DNA from: Rifleibacterium sp035352635
GTDB taxonomy: Bacteria; Muiribacteriota; Ozemobacteria; Ozemobacterales; Ozemobacteraceae
DNA: 64,000 nt
Direction: 5' to 3'
Assembly (NCBI GenBank): GCA_035352635.1
Contig: DAOPYA010000009.1
Coordinates: 1-64,000 of the forward strand
Both the position numbers and the translations under genes were made by a program. This document shows positions 33,501-42,927 of the stretch, in pieces. The notes under the pieces were generated by a model. The model saw only the letters and a list, made by a program, of their open reading frames with translations. It ran no database searches and was not told the DNA's origin. Each line of letters starts with the position of its first letter. Within the stretch, counting starts at the first letter, position 1.

Positions 33501-36500
33501 CGGCACTTACCGGCAGAACCGAGGTGAAATCTGTCGACAAACCAATGGTTTCGCTGAAGTTGGTTTTAAGATTTCCGTAGTCGTCATAAGCCTTGACAAT
33601 CAGGTTAAAAGGCACGCCTTCTGTCTGTATGCTGCTGCAGCTCAACTCAAACCGCTTGGCCGGGCCGGGTAGAACCGTCAGCGGGAACTGGTGCGTCATC
33701 GTTGCGTTAACAGTATCCACAACCTGCAGGGTCGCGGCGCCGGGAGTTATCAATCTGAACGCTGAAACAAAGGTTTTGCGGCCAGCATCTGCCGCAACAA
33801 AATGATAATCTGCCGGCAAAATTACATCCGGATGAGTGTCGTTGACCGAAAAGCGCACCCAGCCGGCATAATCGTTGGCAACATTGCCATAAATATCAAG
33901 AATCGTTACGGTAGCCGAAAAGGGAATGCCAGAATCGGGTGACGTCGTCGAAACACTTAACAGTAGCGCAGCTGGCGGCGCACTGGTAATGGCGATATCG
34001 TTGCTGGTGCCGCTGCGATAGCTGCTTTGCCCGGTGATTTTAACCACTTCGGCCTTGGTAAAAAAGCTGCCGGGCAGCAAATTGGCCAAACCAGTCGACC
34101 AACTGGCAGCGGGCAGTATTGACGGCGCGTATCCAGCGGTTCCACCGCTGTGGGTATCAGTGAAGGTCATATCGCCGCTGTAGTCAGTTTTAACGTTGTT
34201 ATAGACGTCAAGAGCCGTCAAAGACAAAGGAAAAATCGTGCCGGCGGCCTGTGGTGATAGCGCCAGGATGGCAAAAGCGCCCAGACGACCAGATTTAACC
34301 GTTATCGGCGCAGAAACGGTGGAAAGAGTGCCATCGGTCACGGTTATGGTATTCGTCGGGCCGTTAAACAGAATCGCAGCATTGAAAAACGTGTGCTGGC
34401 CACCGTCAGCCGACGGCACCAGAGTATATGCACCTGGAAGCAGGCCGGCAAAAGGTTCACCATCAGAGGTCGTAAATGACCAGGTTTTATCGTAGTCGTC
34501 GGCAATATTACCGTAGGCGTCGAGAGCCTTAACCGTAAAGGTAAAGGGCACACCTGCAGTTACTTCACCCGGTGCCGTTATTTCCAGGCTGGCGACAGTG
34601 CCGCCAAGAATGGCAACATCGGTCTCGGCCGTAATTGTTGGTGAGTATGACGCCAGAATAGTTGCCGGCGGGTCGACATTGCGCTCGGCAAACATCGCAC
34701 CCTGAGTTGCCGGGATGTAGTCGAGTTTAACGCTTCTGACTACCGGAGTCGCGTCATAAAAATCCTGTCCGCCCCAGCTACCGATAAGATGAGCATTGAG
34801 AACCAGGCGATATTGCAGATAGCGCCGGTTGTTAAAAGCAGTCGGATTGGCGCGGTATTCGCCGGCAGTGAGAGTTAAAGGCAACGCTGTCCAGGCCTGT
34901 GCGCCAATCGTGGCCGCGTTGTTACTGCCACGCATGTACAGGGCAATCGTGCCGGTATTGGCCTCGCCTGCAACCACCATCGGGTTAGTCAGAGTCACGC
35001 TAGAAGTGCCTATGTCATAGACTACCGAGATAAATTCGCCACTCACCGGGTAGCGATTAACTTTGAAGTCATCGATCCAGGCCATGCCTGGCCTGGACAA
35101 GTTATTGGCTCCAACAGTTATGCCCAGTTTGGTATAAACTGTGGCCGCCACATCCGGTTGCGGAACGGGCGAACTGCCATTCGAGCCGCTGAACTCGCGC
35201 CAGCTTTGACCGTCGTGACAGCCCATCGGCCTGAATCTGCCCGGGTTGGCTCCAGCGTGAGCATCTCGCCAGATGCCGACCGACAGCGGGTGAGTAGTAA
35301 CTGTCGAGGGGCTGGTGCCGAATTTTCGGCGATATCGCAAATTATTTGGTGCATTACGATACACAGACTGGGCCGAAAAAACACCAATATCCTGATTGTT
35401 GGTATAAGAGTCATCGACTCGCCGCAGCATGGACGAAACAAAACGCGGCCTGGTAGCGTGACTGTCATCTTTCATCATTATGCCGGCATGGCAGAGCGAA
35501 TAGTCCAACTGCGTATCGAACCACATGCGCCTGATGGCCAAAGTTGCATTGAAAGCAAAAATATCATTGGCTGGCCAGTCAAAATAGAGGTAATAGTAGC
35601 TGTCATCAGCATTCTCCTGCCAACGGTTATTGTCGGCAGTAGTATCGCAAAGCAGGTTACAAATACTGCCGTCGCCAAGTGTCCAGATTCTGAGCTGACC
35701 ATTCTCAACCACAAAGCTCGGGTCAGGTAAATACGGGGTGAACTTTAAAATGACAACCCCTGAGCCACCATTACCGCCGGCGCGGTTCGTTGCAGCAGTT
35801 CTGCTGCCACCACCACCACCGCCACCACGATTGGCTGTTCCTGCGCCGCCAGCGGAATTATTGCCACCGTTGCCACCAACGCCGCTGCCGCCAGTTCCGG
35901 GAGTCGCCCCCGAGCCGCCACCACCACCGGCATACCAGAGATTGACTCCGGTAATGTTGCTCTGAATTCCTGTCCCGCCGCCGCCACCGTTACCATTGGA
36001 AGGAGAAGGACCTCCAGCTGCCCCGGCACCGCCGCCACCACCACCGGCCCTTTGATTTGCCGTAGTACTGCCTCTGCCGGCGCCACCATTGAAGCCCTGG
36101 CCTGCTATACCCGTGCCTCCGGCCGGGTTCGTGGCAACAGTATTGCCACCGCCACCACCGCCAGATGCACCGGGGCGACCGGCAGTTCCATTGCCGCGAC
36201 CACCACCGCCACCACCTGCTGCGACTATTGCGCCCAAGCTTGAATCGCCACCGTCATTGCCAGTGTTGCCAGAAACACCAGTACCACCTGCACCCACGGC
36301 TATTGCAATAATCTGGCCTGGAGTAACCGCCATGGTGCCAGCATATACGCCGCCTGCACCGCCACCTGCACCACATTCGCCGTTAGCACCACCGCCGCCG
36401 CCGCCACCGCCGCCACCAACCACAAGATATTCAAGCGAAGTCACTCCATCAGGCACGGTAAAACTGTGATTGCCAACTGTTGTATACTGTTGAACAACAT

Positions 36501-39500
36501 CGCCAGAAACGCCATCCTGCCCAAAGCGCAGGACTTTCCAGATGCCGGATGGGGCCATTAACAGGTCTTCAGAAAAATCTGCGTCATACAGGCCTTTGAT
36601 CGAAATTTCGCGTTTTTCGTAGTCAACCTTGAGATTGGTTGTAGAAGAAGCGACGATAAAATCGTCAGTCAGCCATTGACGGTTCTCCTGCTGGTTAAAT
36701 TTGCCATCGTGCCCGGAAAGCAACAACCGTTGCGGGTCAAGCTCGCTCAAACCGGCTGCCGCCGCCGACAACGAAATAAGTTCGACCGCTTTGCGGGCAT
36801 AATTATCACAGGCATCCCACCATTCGAGTTTCCATGGGAATTTCACACCGGCTTTTTGCGGGGTATCTGCCTCGATTGTGATTTTTGCCACCGGCCCCGG
36901 GTGTGACAAAAATCCGGTTGTTCCGGTAAAGGCTGGTGCAATGTGCGGTGTCGCGACGACCGACAAAAAACCGGTACGTGTGACTATGGCCCAGAAAGTT
37001 ACCTCAGACTCGTTGCTTATACTGATCGAGCTGCCATAGTTGACACCATCGCGCGATACCGCAATGCTGCCGTCAGAAACACTGATATCGACAATCGAAG
37101 TAACAGGGTAAGCAGTTTCTCGAATCGACAGCGACCGGTAAGTCAGTTTAAAAGGCTCTGAGGCGGTTACCTGGCGATCAGGCGGCGACAGCCAGCTGCG
37201 CAAAAAAGGAAATTCAGGAACGGTACTTCGCGGATTATCGACTCGCAGATCGTGTGACACGGCGCCGTTGGTAATCGAGCCCAGCGGGTTTGGTGTAAAT
37301 GTCACCCTGACGTCAGCAGGCGCATAAGTCGGCGCTTCGTTGGGGTTACCCAGATCCCAGCGGAGATAATAAGTGTGCAGGCCACTATCTGCAGGCGCGA
37401 AGGTATACCCGTCTCCCTGAAACGTCTTGTAGTTGCTCGTTAATGCGACTGAGGTAACATTGATTGTATTGGTGTATGGTGTCAGATTGTTATAAACATC
37501 AACAACCTTGACAATAAAAGGCGTTGTCAGCTCACTCGAGGCGTAAGCCGGAAAATCGCCGGTAATCCGGTTCGCGGCCGCGGCATTAACTTTAACCGGT
37601 ATACTGTCAGCCGCTTTTAGCCCGGTAAAAGCCGCCCGCAACTTCTGCGTGCCGGCAGTGGTAAAAGTCCAGGCGGCGGTTCGGCTTGCCTGGTTGGCAA
37701 AATTAAGGGTCTGCGGCGATGTGGTTGAGGTAGCTTTAGAGTCTGTCGAACTGACAGTGACGCTGCCGGTTATATTGGCGGGGTTGCCAAAAGCGTCGGT
37801 TACTTTAACAGTGTAAGAAATTGCCGAACCGGCCGTGGTAGTGTCAACAGCCGGCTCAATTACCAGCAGACGCGCAGCTGAAGCGACTACCGTTACGTTC
37901 ATGCTGCCGGAAATCGATGGCTGACTGGTATCAAAAACGTTCAGGGTATAGGCACCGGCCGTAAAATAACTGGCCTGAAAAGTTCCCAGGCCGTTGACCA
38001 GAGTTGAATCTTTCGGTATCTGGGCCAGCGGATCAAGGGTGGCAAACCTGACCGCGCCGTTATACTGCTCATTGATATCGCCTGCCGAGTTTGAGGCAGT
38101 GACGGTATAATAAAAACTCTGACCGGCAAAAAGGCTGATGCTGCCAGGAGATATGGCAAAATTTGTGGTTTCGCCGCTGACAACACTGATGACGTCTGTG
38201 GTATTGCTGTTGCCCGATAAGACATCGACAGCAGTGATGGTAAAATCACCGAGGTTGGCCGGGGTTACTTCGTTCAAAAATCGCTTAAAACCGTTTTCAA
38301 AATCCTGAAAACTGTAATTGGCCGGGCCTGTCACCGTCGGGTCAGAGTAACTGAAGTTTATTGTGCCGGTATAACCGTTGAGAGCGTTGTCAAAGCGATC
38401 TTTGAGATAAAGATTAAATGAGAGTGAAGTGCCCAGATCTACCGACAAAACATCGGGACGCACTTCTATCACCGGGTCGTTCGCAGCCGGCAGAATATTG
38501 ACAAAATCTGAGATACCGGTTCTGGCTGAGTCTTCAACCTGAATTTTAATCTGCTCAGCCTTGGTAAAGTTGGCGCCATTGACACCCGAAAAAGTTTTTT
38601 CGCCGGCATCGCCCGCAGTAAAGGTATAAATAGCCGGAATTTTAACATTACCGCCAGTAGCCGTATGTGAAATTATGGTAGTGCCAGTGTAGTTGGTCAG
38701 CAGATTGCCCTGCTTGTCGCGGGCCCTGATTGTGAAAGTAAAGGTAGCACCGGCATCGGCTGCCGGCGGAGTATCGACTTCAAAACCCCCAAGACTTGAG
38801 GGCCTGACATTAAGCACCAGCAGCCCAAGTTTGGAGTTGTCGTTAATATCTTCTACCCGCAGAATCATGTTGCTGTCGGCAGCTGTCAGCACAATCGGAA
38901 TGGCCAGAAAACCATCTAAAAATTTATAGCCGGTTGTCATCGGAGGCTCACTCAGACCAACACTGGGTATAATGCGGCAGGCACCGTCATAAGAAGTTAA
39001 AACTTCTTCGTTGTCATCGCGAGCCTCGATAGTCAGCGTAAAGGGCACCCCTGCCAGCTGATCATAGCCGGCATCGATCATAAAGCGCTCAAGTTCGGCC
39101 GGAGCTTCTGCATGAACGCTGATGCCCAGATCACCTGACAGAGCCGTTGGGGTATTAGCTGTTACTGTCTGGTTTCCCGTCGTGTCAAGCGCCATACTGT
39201 GCTGACATTCCCCGGCAACGATATTGCCATTCGGTATACTGACAGTGCTCAACGAAGAATTAACAGTGAAATTAGTGTTAACAGTGGTATTAAGATTGCC
39301 ATAGCTGTCGACCGCCGCTACTTTCATGATGAAAGGAACGTTCTGATACTGGTCAGGATCAGCACTTAACCGCAGTCTGGCGGCAGCACCAACATTGACG
39401 TTGATGTCGGTGCTGACGGTAATGCCACTGGCTGCACCTTTTACCCGGAGAGTTTGTTTCGGGGTCGTATAAAAAGCGCAATTGTTTAGATTTGCAATGC

Positions 39501-41592
39501 CGTTTGCCATTGCAACAGACACTGGAAAAGAGCCGGGCGCCGGGTCTGTTGTGTTAATCAGCATTTGTCCGTTATTACCGGTGGCTGTATTGCCATAGCG
39601 GTCTCTGGCAATTATCTGCCCCGAAAAAAGAGCACCGGCAGTCACTGTTGCCGGAAAGCCCTGCAAAGCCAGAGTTGCGGTTTCGAGCGGGGTGCTTTGT
39701 ATTGAGTCGGAATCGGAGGCTATGACACCTGATGTGGCTACTATTTTAAATGTCTGTGCTATCGGGTTGCGAGCCTGAAAAACCGCAGTGCCCTGATCGA
39801 ACAAAGTAAAATTATGGCTGCCTCTGGGAAATTCAACCGTGCCCGAGGTCGCCGACAGATTAACCAGCCCGACAAAAGAAGTGACGGTGGCATTACTGCC
39901 GTCAACTGCCGTCACGCTGAAGTCGAAGTATTCGCCGGCAGCAACCGTCGCTGGCGCCACTACTTTAAAGCTGGCTACCGGCATGGTATAAAAAATCTCG
40001 ATTTCGCTGAGGATCGGCGAAACCGCCGTGTCAGCAGTGTTTAGATTTGCCTGCACCTGAATGTAGCGACCGGTATTAGTGATACTGCTGCCATTTATGG
40101 TGATCGGAGCACTCCAGACAGCAGAACTGATGCCGGCAGCGGTTGCTGCGGTGCGCACCTGAAAGGAAACCGAGGTTCCGGGTGCGGTTGTGTTGGCTGA
40201 CCAGGCCAATGAATCATAAACCGGGTTGGCTACCCCGGTGTCGAAAATCTTTGAAATATAACTGCCGGCAGTCGTATAACCAGCCGCCATTTCCCCGCTC
40301 AATGCCAGAGACAGTGGGTATTTCGGCTTTATTTCGACCCAGTCGACCTGGCTGCGGCGTTCGCGAATCGTGGGTTGACCTGCGACAGAAAGTGTATGCA
40401 TGCCCAGACCGACAATTGCAATTCTGCTGGCAACATTGGTGGTGAAGTCGACTGTTGATTCCATCCAGTCAGACATGCCGGCAGCAACATAATAGCGCCG
40501 GTCACGACCGGCAGTTCCGGCCTTGATAAACATCAGGGTCGACCAGCCGGTGTTAAACGAAGCCGAGTTGAAACGCCGCAACGCCGTCAAAACCTGTGTG
40601 CCGGTCGAAGGTACGGTAATACTCTGCTGATATGCCCGCCAGGAACCTGCCACATAGTCATTGTTAGGCACATTTTCGGGAAAACCCATTGATAAACAGG
40701 CATTACTTTTAAAGCCCGAATAGCCGGGTGGAATTACAGAGATCCCGGTTTCGAGAGCCAGAGTAGGATATGTTCCGTGCGGGTTCGCCACCAGACCAGT
40801 GAATCCATCAGCCGAAGTGATGCCTGTACCCGTGCCATTTGGCGAAAGGGTCCAGTTGTTGAGACCATCTTCAAAATCGTGGTTCAGAATATAAAATTGA
40901 CTTAAACCCAGGTCTTCGATGCTGGTTGCATCGGGATTGGCGTAATAAAGCCAGTAGCTATTGTCTGAGGCGGGTGCCGGGTTGGCGTCAGCCTCAAATA
41001 ACAGGCGAACCGGTGTATTCTGGTTATCTATCGGCCTTTCGTAATCAAGAAGACGAAAAGGGATCTGCACCCCATTCGCGTTTGTCAGGCGCAAATCTGA
41101 CCAATCATGTTTGGCGTTGCCTATAACATCTATCACGAAGGTGCATTTTTCGCCATAACGTCTGATTTTTCCAATATTGGCGCCAGTGTGACTAAAATCG
41201 TTGGGGATAGTCACTGCGATCTCTCGCTTTTTAGCCCAGACGCCACGGCCTCCGAACTTAGCACCCGGAGAGCCGTCTTCGCCGGGATTGGTATTACGCA
41301 GGCGCAAAAAGTCAGCGGCAGCACCATCGGTATCGGCGGCAAGTACATCGCTCAACGTCGTACCGGCCGCAGTAAAATCACCATTGGTCTTTATTTTAAA
41401 AGAGGCGGCGAATAGCGGGCTGATTCCCCAGAGTAGCAGCAGAATAAAGCCAAAAGCGGTCAGGTAAAATCTACGGTGCACTTTTACTTTTTTACCGGTC
41501 TGACGAAAGTGTCGGAACTTTGTGAAGCTGAAACCTGGGTAATCGCCGTTATCGACATGCACACACAAAGATCCGTTCTTTTCACTTTCCAT
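30535..41592 (-). CDS. Giant secreted protein with DUF2341, ~22 Ig-like repeats and a glycine-rich domain
   Basis: GAGGAG precedes ATG 41592 and the frame runs 3685 residues. A charged 41-residue n-region precedes the hydrophobic segment FYLTAFGFILLLLWGI and a likely cleavage site at LFAA. Residues ~123-225 are DUF2341-like. About 22 Ig-like modules of ~100 residues follow, each with the pattern AG-x-x-F-x-x-T-V-x-A-x-D-x-YGN (for example VTAGVPFTFTVKALDAYGN). They are interrupted at residues ~1720-1950 by a Gly-rich domain with runs of up to ten glycines, then a lectin-like or second DUF2341-like segment. There is no C-terminal anchor or autotransporter barrel. A surface adhesin or matrix protein is the likely role; the export route is unknown. 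Confidence 0.88.
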   Translation of the reverse strand: MESEKNGSLCVHVDNGDYPGFSFTKFRHFRQTGKKVKVHRRFYLTAFGFILLLLWGISPLFAASFKIKTNGDFTAAGTTLSDVLAADTDGAAADFLRLRNTNPGEDGSPGAKFGGRGVWAKKREIAVTIPNDFSHTGANIGKIRRYGEKCTFVIDVIGNAKHDWSDLRLTNANGVQIPFRLLDYERPIDNQNTPVRLLFEADANPAPASDNSYWLYYANPDATSIEDLGLSQFYILNHDFEDGLNNWTLSPNGTGTGITSADGFTGLVANPHGTYPTLALETGISVIPPGYSGFKSNACLSMGFPENVPNNDYVAGSWRAYQQSITVPSTGTQVLTALRRFNSASFNTGWSTLMFIKAGTAGRDRRYYVAAGMSDWMESTVDFTTNVASRIAIVGLGMHTLSVAGQPTIRERRSQVDWVEIKPKYPLSLALSGEMAAGYTTAGSYISKIFDTGVANPVYDSLAWSANTTAPGTSVSFQVRTAATAAGISSAVWSAPITINGSSITNTGRYIQVQANLNTADTAVSPILSEIEIFYTMPVASFKVVAPATVAAGEYFDFSVTAVDGSNATVTSFVGLVNLSATSGTVEFPRGSHNFTLFDQGTAVFQARNPIAQTFKIVATSGVIASDSDSIQSTPLETATLALQGFPATVTAGALFSGQIIARDRYGNTATGNNGQMLINTTDPAPGSFPVSVAMANGIANLNNCAFYTTPKQTLRVKGAASGITVSTDINVNVGAAARLRLSADPDQYQNVPFIMKVAAVDSYGNLNTTVNTNFTVNSSLSTVSIPNGNIVAGECQHSMALDTTGNQTVTANTPTALSGDLGISVHAEAPAELERFMIDAGYDQLAGVPFTLTIEARDDNEEVLTSYDGACRIIPSVGLSEPPMTTGYKFLDGFLAIPIVLTAADSNMILRVEDINDNSKLGLLVLNVRPSSLGGFEVDTPPAADAGATFTFTIRARDKQGNLLTNYTGTTIISHTATGGNVKIPAIYTFTAGDAGEKTFSGVNGANFTKAEQIKIQVEDSARTGISDFVNILPAANDPVIEVRPDVLSVDLGTSLSFNLYLKDRFDNALNGYTGTINFSYSDPTVTGPANYSFQDFENGFKRFLNEVTPANLGDFTITAVDVLSGNSNTTDVISVVSGETTNFAISPGSISLFAGQSFYYTVTASNSAGDINEQYNGAVRFATLDPLAQIPKDSTLVNGLGTFQASYFTAGAYTLNVFDTSQPSISGSMNVTVVASAARLLVIEPAVDTTTAGSAISYTVKVTDAFGNPANITGSVTVSSTDSKATSTTSPQTLNFANQASRTAAWTFTTAGTQKLRAAFTGLKAADSIPVKVNAAAANRITGDFPAYASSELTTPFIVKVVDVYNNLTPYTNTINVTSVALTSNYKTFQGDGYTFAPADSGLHTYYLRWDLGNPNEAPTYAPADVRVTFTPNPLGSITNGAVSHDLRVDNPRSTVPEFPFLRSWLSPPDRQVTASEPFKLTYRSLSIRETAYPVTSIVDISVSDGSIAVSRDGVNYGSSISISNESEVTFWAIVTRTGFLSVVATPHIAPAFTGTTGFLSHPGPVAKITIEADTPQKAGVKFPWKLEWWDACDNYARKAVELISLSAAAAGLSELDPQRLLLSGHDGKFNQQENRQWLTDDFIVASSTTNLKVDYEKREISIKGLYDADFSEDLLMAPSGIWKVLRFGQDGVSGDVVQQYTTVGNHSFTVPDGVTSLEYLVVGGGGGGGGGGANGECGAGGGAGGVYAGTMAVTPGQIIAIAVGAGGTGVSGNTGNDGGDSSLGAIVAAGGGGGGRGNGTAGRPGASGGGGGGNTVATNPAGGTGIAGQGFNGGAGRGSTTANQRAGGGGGGAGAAGGPSPSNGNGGGGGTGIQSNITGVNLWYAGGGGGSGATPGTGGSGVGGNGGNNSAGGAGTANRGGGGGGGSRTAATNRAGGNGGSGVVILKFTPYLPDPSFVVENGQLRIWTLGDGSICNLLCDTTADNNRWQENADDSYYYLYFDWPANDIFAFNATLAIRRMWFDTQLDYSLCHAGIMMKDDSHATRPRFVSSMLRRVDDSYTNNQDIGVFSAQSVYRNAPNNLRYRRKFGTSPSTVTTHPLSVGIWRDAHAGANPGRFRPMGCHDGQSWREFSGSNGSSPVPQPDVAATVYTKLGITVGANNLSRPGMAWIDDFKVNRYPVSGEFISVVYDIGTSSVTLTNPMVVAGEANTGTIALYMRGSNNAATIGAQAWTALPLTLTAGEYRANPTAFNNRRYLQYRLVLNAHLIGSWGGQDFYDATPVVRSVKLDYIPATQGAMFAERNVDPPATILASYSPTITAETDVAILGGTVASLEITAPGEVTAGVPFTFTVKALDAYGNIADDYDKTWSFTTSDGEPFAGLLPGAYTLVPSADGGQHTFFNAAILFNGPTNTITVTDGTLSTVSAPITVKSGRLGAFAILALSPQAAGTIFPLSLTALDVYNNVKTDYSGDMTFTDTHSGGTAGYAPSILPAASWSTGLANLLPGSFFTKAEVVKITGQSSYRSGTSNDIAITSAPPAALLLSVSTTSPDSGIPFSATVTILDIYGNVANDYAGWVRFSVNDTHPDVILPADYHFVAADAGRKTFVSAFRLITPGAATLQVVDTVNATMTHQFPLTVLPGPAKRFELSCSSIQTEGVPFNLIVKAYDDYGNLKTNFSETIGLSTDFTSVLPVSAGGFSQGQLLIPSVELKYSGAMPETKKITAAFGVVAGDKDITLLPPASDFARFDLETYPPEPTAGDSFKLVIKAVGLDGAVYTNYNGTGVFLEARDDLGQLVDPPMAPIQASGFTNGVKELYARNWVAGDITLWATDKVIPGKVGSLTVTFKPTNLSHFAVVPGTSTVEPFANNYYQTVNASFPLFLKAYDTIGNVKTDYSGIVQLSENGPGSLSSSTVVFVDGVATLSAVYYDQPGKIRITATDNILDRSGFSGTLQFFGPLHRFNIAVNTHQTDETPFPAQLTAIDIYDQEKLNFTGNVTSQRLSWSLGPLTDVTLTPAAPAVAWEEAKSYTWLAANRPDAGASPGDFGFRIISNTFPDASGSAVVSLHRTSALAVAGLAIETFSPQQAGKPFPMLVKVVDASGAVVKTWAATDAALSALATLGFNSDIIPATIAAAGFVDGVYATTTAQIAIPGTYTVSVNSGGFGGAFSPLLVKPGAASALRITVPDYAPLNANFVMSVAGVTADGQVKTDFIPDGPIQLKLNATSTGYLGVQFINPEDFIDGEAKVLNQTYNKSQEIFISAIDNVTGMRDIGGPVKVFGPPVKLVLQPLPDAAADFFWNSWLKVRVTIKDVNGYPVANFTGDIDFAVTPGTGSLAADAAIMPALVTQFFEADSLGSQEFYLKVTYSTAQSPTLLDIDATSVAFGLSDTATDLRFKKEPKFDSFEILAPADGSTVYKGKPFNLRVRAVDNFGNPWPLLASYPSILVENVDPLSLSSFNALPNTHLEFLNTSEVIVPGQVDYDDQVAATVRYSVVPEDIPLAGDFVEFKVSTGFNLKDSIYQKIATATFALPSKYLLSAFISPGTGSAELKFTLIDANGEPKSSFGAQIASDGTLVPIGPVAYAGKSEMILDSSIENLDHQTWYRVYLAFDYQFDQNLASETIIQLQNSSPAYYTASATTYFDGIQLEKAFFADQTAPTAYSGSGIQIFTPNTSRSVSGENAYFEW
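35740..36430 (-). repeat. Glycine-codon-rich low-complexity region within the giant gene
   Basis: On the plus strand this reads as GCC/ACC-rich triplet sequence; on the coding strand it gives Gly, Ala, Asn and Ser repeats (GGGGGGGGANGECGAGGG and similar). The open proline-rich frames on the opposite strand are by-products of this composition. Such DNA is prone to slippage and misassembly. Confidence 0.8.
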
Positions 41593-41853
41593 AAAAGCTC
41601 CTCAATATTTACCGCCACAAAAAGACATCGGGGTATCTCTCTACAAATATATATAACACCTGTATAACCAGTGCGCAACAGGAATCACACCTGGACACTG
41701 ACCCCATATCGCTGATTATAATTGCGATTCGCCTGAAATTGGCATACGTTCGTGTCACCTCTGGCGCTTCATTGTGTCGTCCACACGCAATACGACGCCC
41801 TTATATCTATCGAAAAAAAATCAACAAGTGGTATATTTTCGCTTCCATGGTGA
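41593..41853. other. Divergent spacer upstream of giant gene
   Basis: No gene is visible. On the minus strand TTGCGC and TATATA about 17 bases apart near 41650-41675 could be the promoter of the giant gene. The plus-strand end holds the promoter of the next gene, listed separately. The start codons are 331 bases apart. Confidence 0.4.
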
Positions 41854-41883
41854 TTGCCTGTATAGAACGAAGCAATGTATAAT
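41854..41883 (+). promoter_or_regulatory. Promoter of TPR membrane protein gene
   Basis: TTGCCT (41854-41859) and a perfect TATAAT (41878-41883) are separated by 18 bases, 40 bases before ATG 41924. Confidence 0.55.
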
Positions 41884-41923
41884 TGTGTACGCGAATAAAA
41901 TATCTATTGAGAGGGTTCCCCAG

Positions 41924-42748
41924 ATGGCATCGCCAGATCCGGAAAAATTGACGCAGCTCGCTGAAGAAATTGTTGAAGCGCTCGGCTATCAACTTTTTAT
42001 CAACGACGAAGAGCCTGAAAATGACCCGGAAAGGAAAAAATACCGGCAGCTGGTTCAGCTTATCGAAATGGAACTCAGCGCCGAACTTTTCGTAGCCACC
42101 GGCAAGTCTGACGATGACTTGCAGCCCCCACCTGACGACCATCAGCCAACCTCAGCCCCCACTTTGCAACCCCAGCCGCAGATCGCGAAAGTTGTGCCAA
42201 TAACAAACGATACTGCAGCAAAAGCAAAACCAGGGACACAGTCACATTCACAGTCACAGTCACATTCACAGTCACGGCTACAGCCTCTGCCAAAACCAGA
42301 AAAAGCTTCTGGCAGCACGCAGATTCGCCTTATCAACCACGAAGAAGAGCAGGTTTCGACAGGCACCGCCTTATTCAGGTCGCTATCGCTCTCGTCGGCT
42401 TCGGTTTTTGGCATAGCGATCGCAACGGTTTTTCTCGCCGGATTTCTGGTTTCCCAATATCTTTCCGGCGACAGGAATTCAGCGTTCTTTAAAGCGGGCG
42501 GCAATAATTCTGGCAAAGCAGCGGCGACACAGAAAGATTCTAAACAGCAGCGGGCGGCCAAGGCCTTCTTCATGATGGCAAAAAGCGACCTCGAAAAAAA
42601 GAATTATCAGGCGGCCCGCGAGAGTTGTCGCATGGCCATCTCGCTTGAGCCTGACAACCCGCAATATCAGGAAGCTTTCAAACAAATGGAAATACTCAGC
42701 AAAAACAGCAAAAAAAAAGCCAAAACCCTGAAGCAGGGTATTCCCTAA
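41924..42748 (+). CDS. Single-pass membrane protein with TPR-like C-terminus
   Basis: ATG 41924 (GAGAGGG upstream) gives 274 residues; the frame extends further upstream but runs through the promoter. Residues ~1-55 are acidic and helical, then comes a disordered Pro/Gln/Ser/His linker with the repeat SHSQSQSHSQS. A transmembrane helix (SVFGIAIATVFLAGFLVSQYL) lies near residue 163, and the C-terminal ~65 residues form a TPR-like helical hairpin (AFFMMAKSDLEKKNYQAARE). This could be an inner-membrane scaffold with a cytoplasmic N-terminus. The family is unknown. Confidence 0.65.
   Translation: MASPDPEKLTQLAEEIVEALGYQLFINDEEPENDPERKKYRQLVQLIEMELSAELFVATGKSDDDLQPPPDDHQPTSAPTLQPQPQIAKVVPITNDTAAKAKPGTQSHSQSQSHSQSRLQPLPKPEKASGSTQIRLINHEEEQVSTGTALFRSLSLSSASVFGIAIATVFLAGFLVSQYLSGDRNSAFFKAGGNNSGKAAATQKDSKQQRAAKAFFMMAKSDLEKKNYQAARESCRMAISLEPDNPQYQEAFKQMEILSKNSKKKAKTLKQGIP
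42237..42275 (+). repeat. Two copies of an 18-bp in-frame tandem repeat
   Basis: The unit CACAGTCACATTCACAGT occurs twice in a row followed by CAC. It encodes the Ser/His/Gln linker of the surrounding gene. Because the unit is a multiple of three, copy changes alter linker length only. Confidence 0.8.
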
Positions 42749-42927
42749 AATGTTGACCGGCACCTGATAACAAACCTGCATGCCTCGAACGCCGAAACAA
42801 CATGTGCCGACAACAGCTACGATGACGGCAATGAAGACTGCTGGTTCAACCTGATAAACGGCTTTTGGGCTATTCATCGGGCGGGCCGGGAGCGGCAGAA
42901 GCCGTCTCCCGGCTGGTTGGTCAATGC
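42749..42927. other. Convergent spacer
   Basis: These 179 bases lie between the 3' ends of two convergent genes. No terminator hairpin with a T-run and no RNA gene is apparent. Confidence 0.35.

Noticed and set aside
35738..36469. Proline-rich open frames on the plus strand
   Set aside because: They are the antisense of the glycine-codon region of the giant gene and have no ribosome binding sites.
41690..41720. Transposase-associated sequence (GGTGT...GACCCCAT type motif)
   Set aside because: The short match to sequences often seen near IS200-type transposases is too brief, and no transposase remnant is present.
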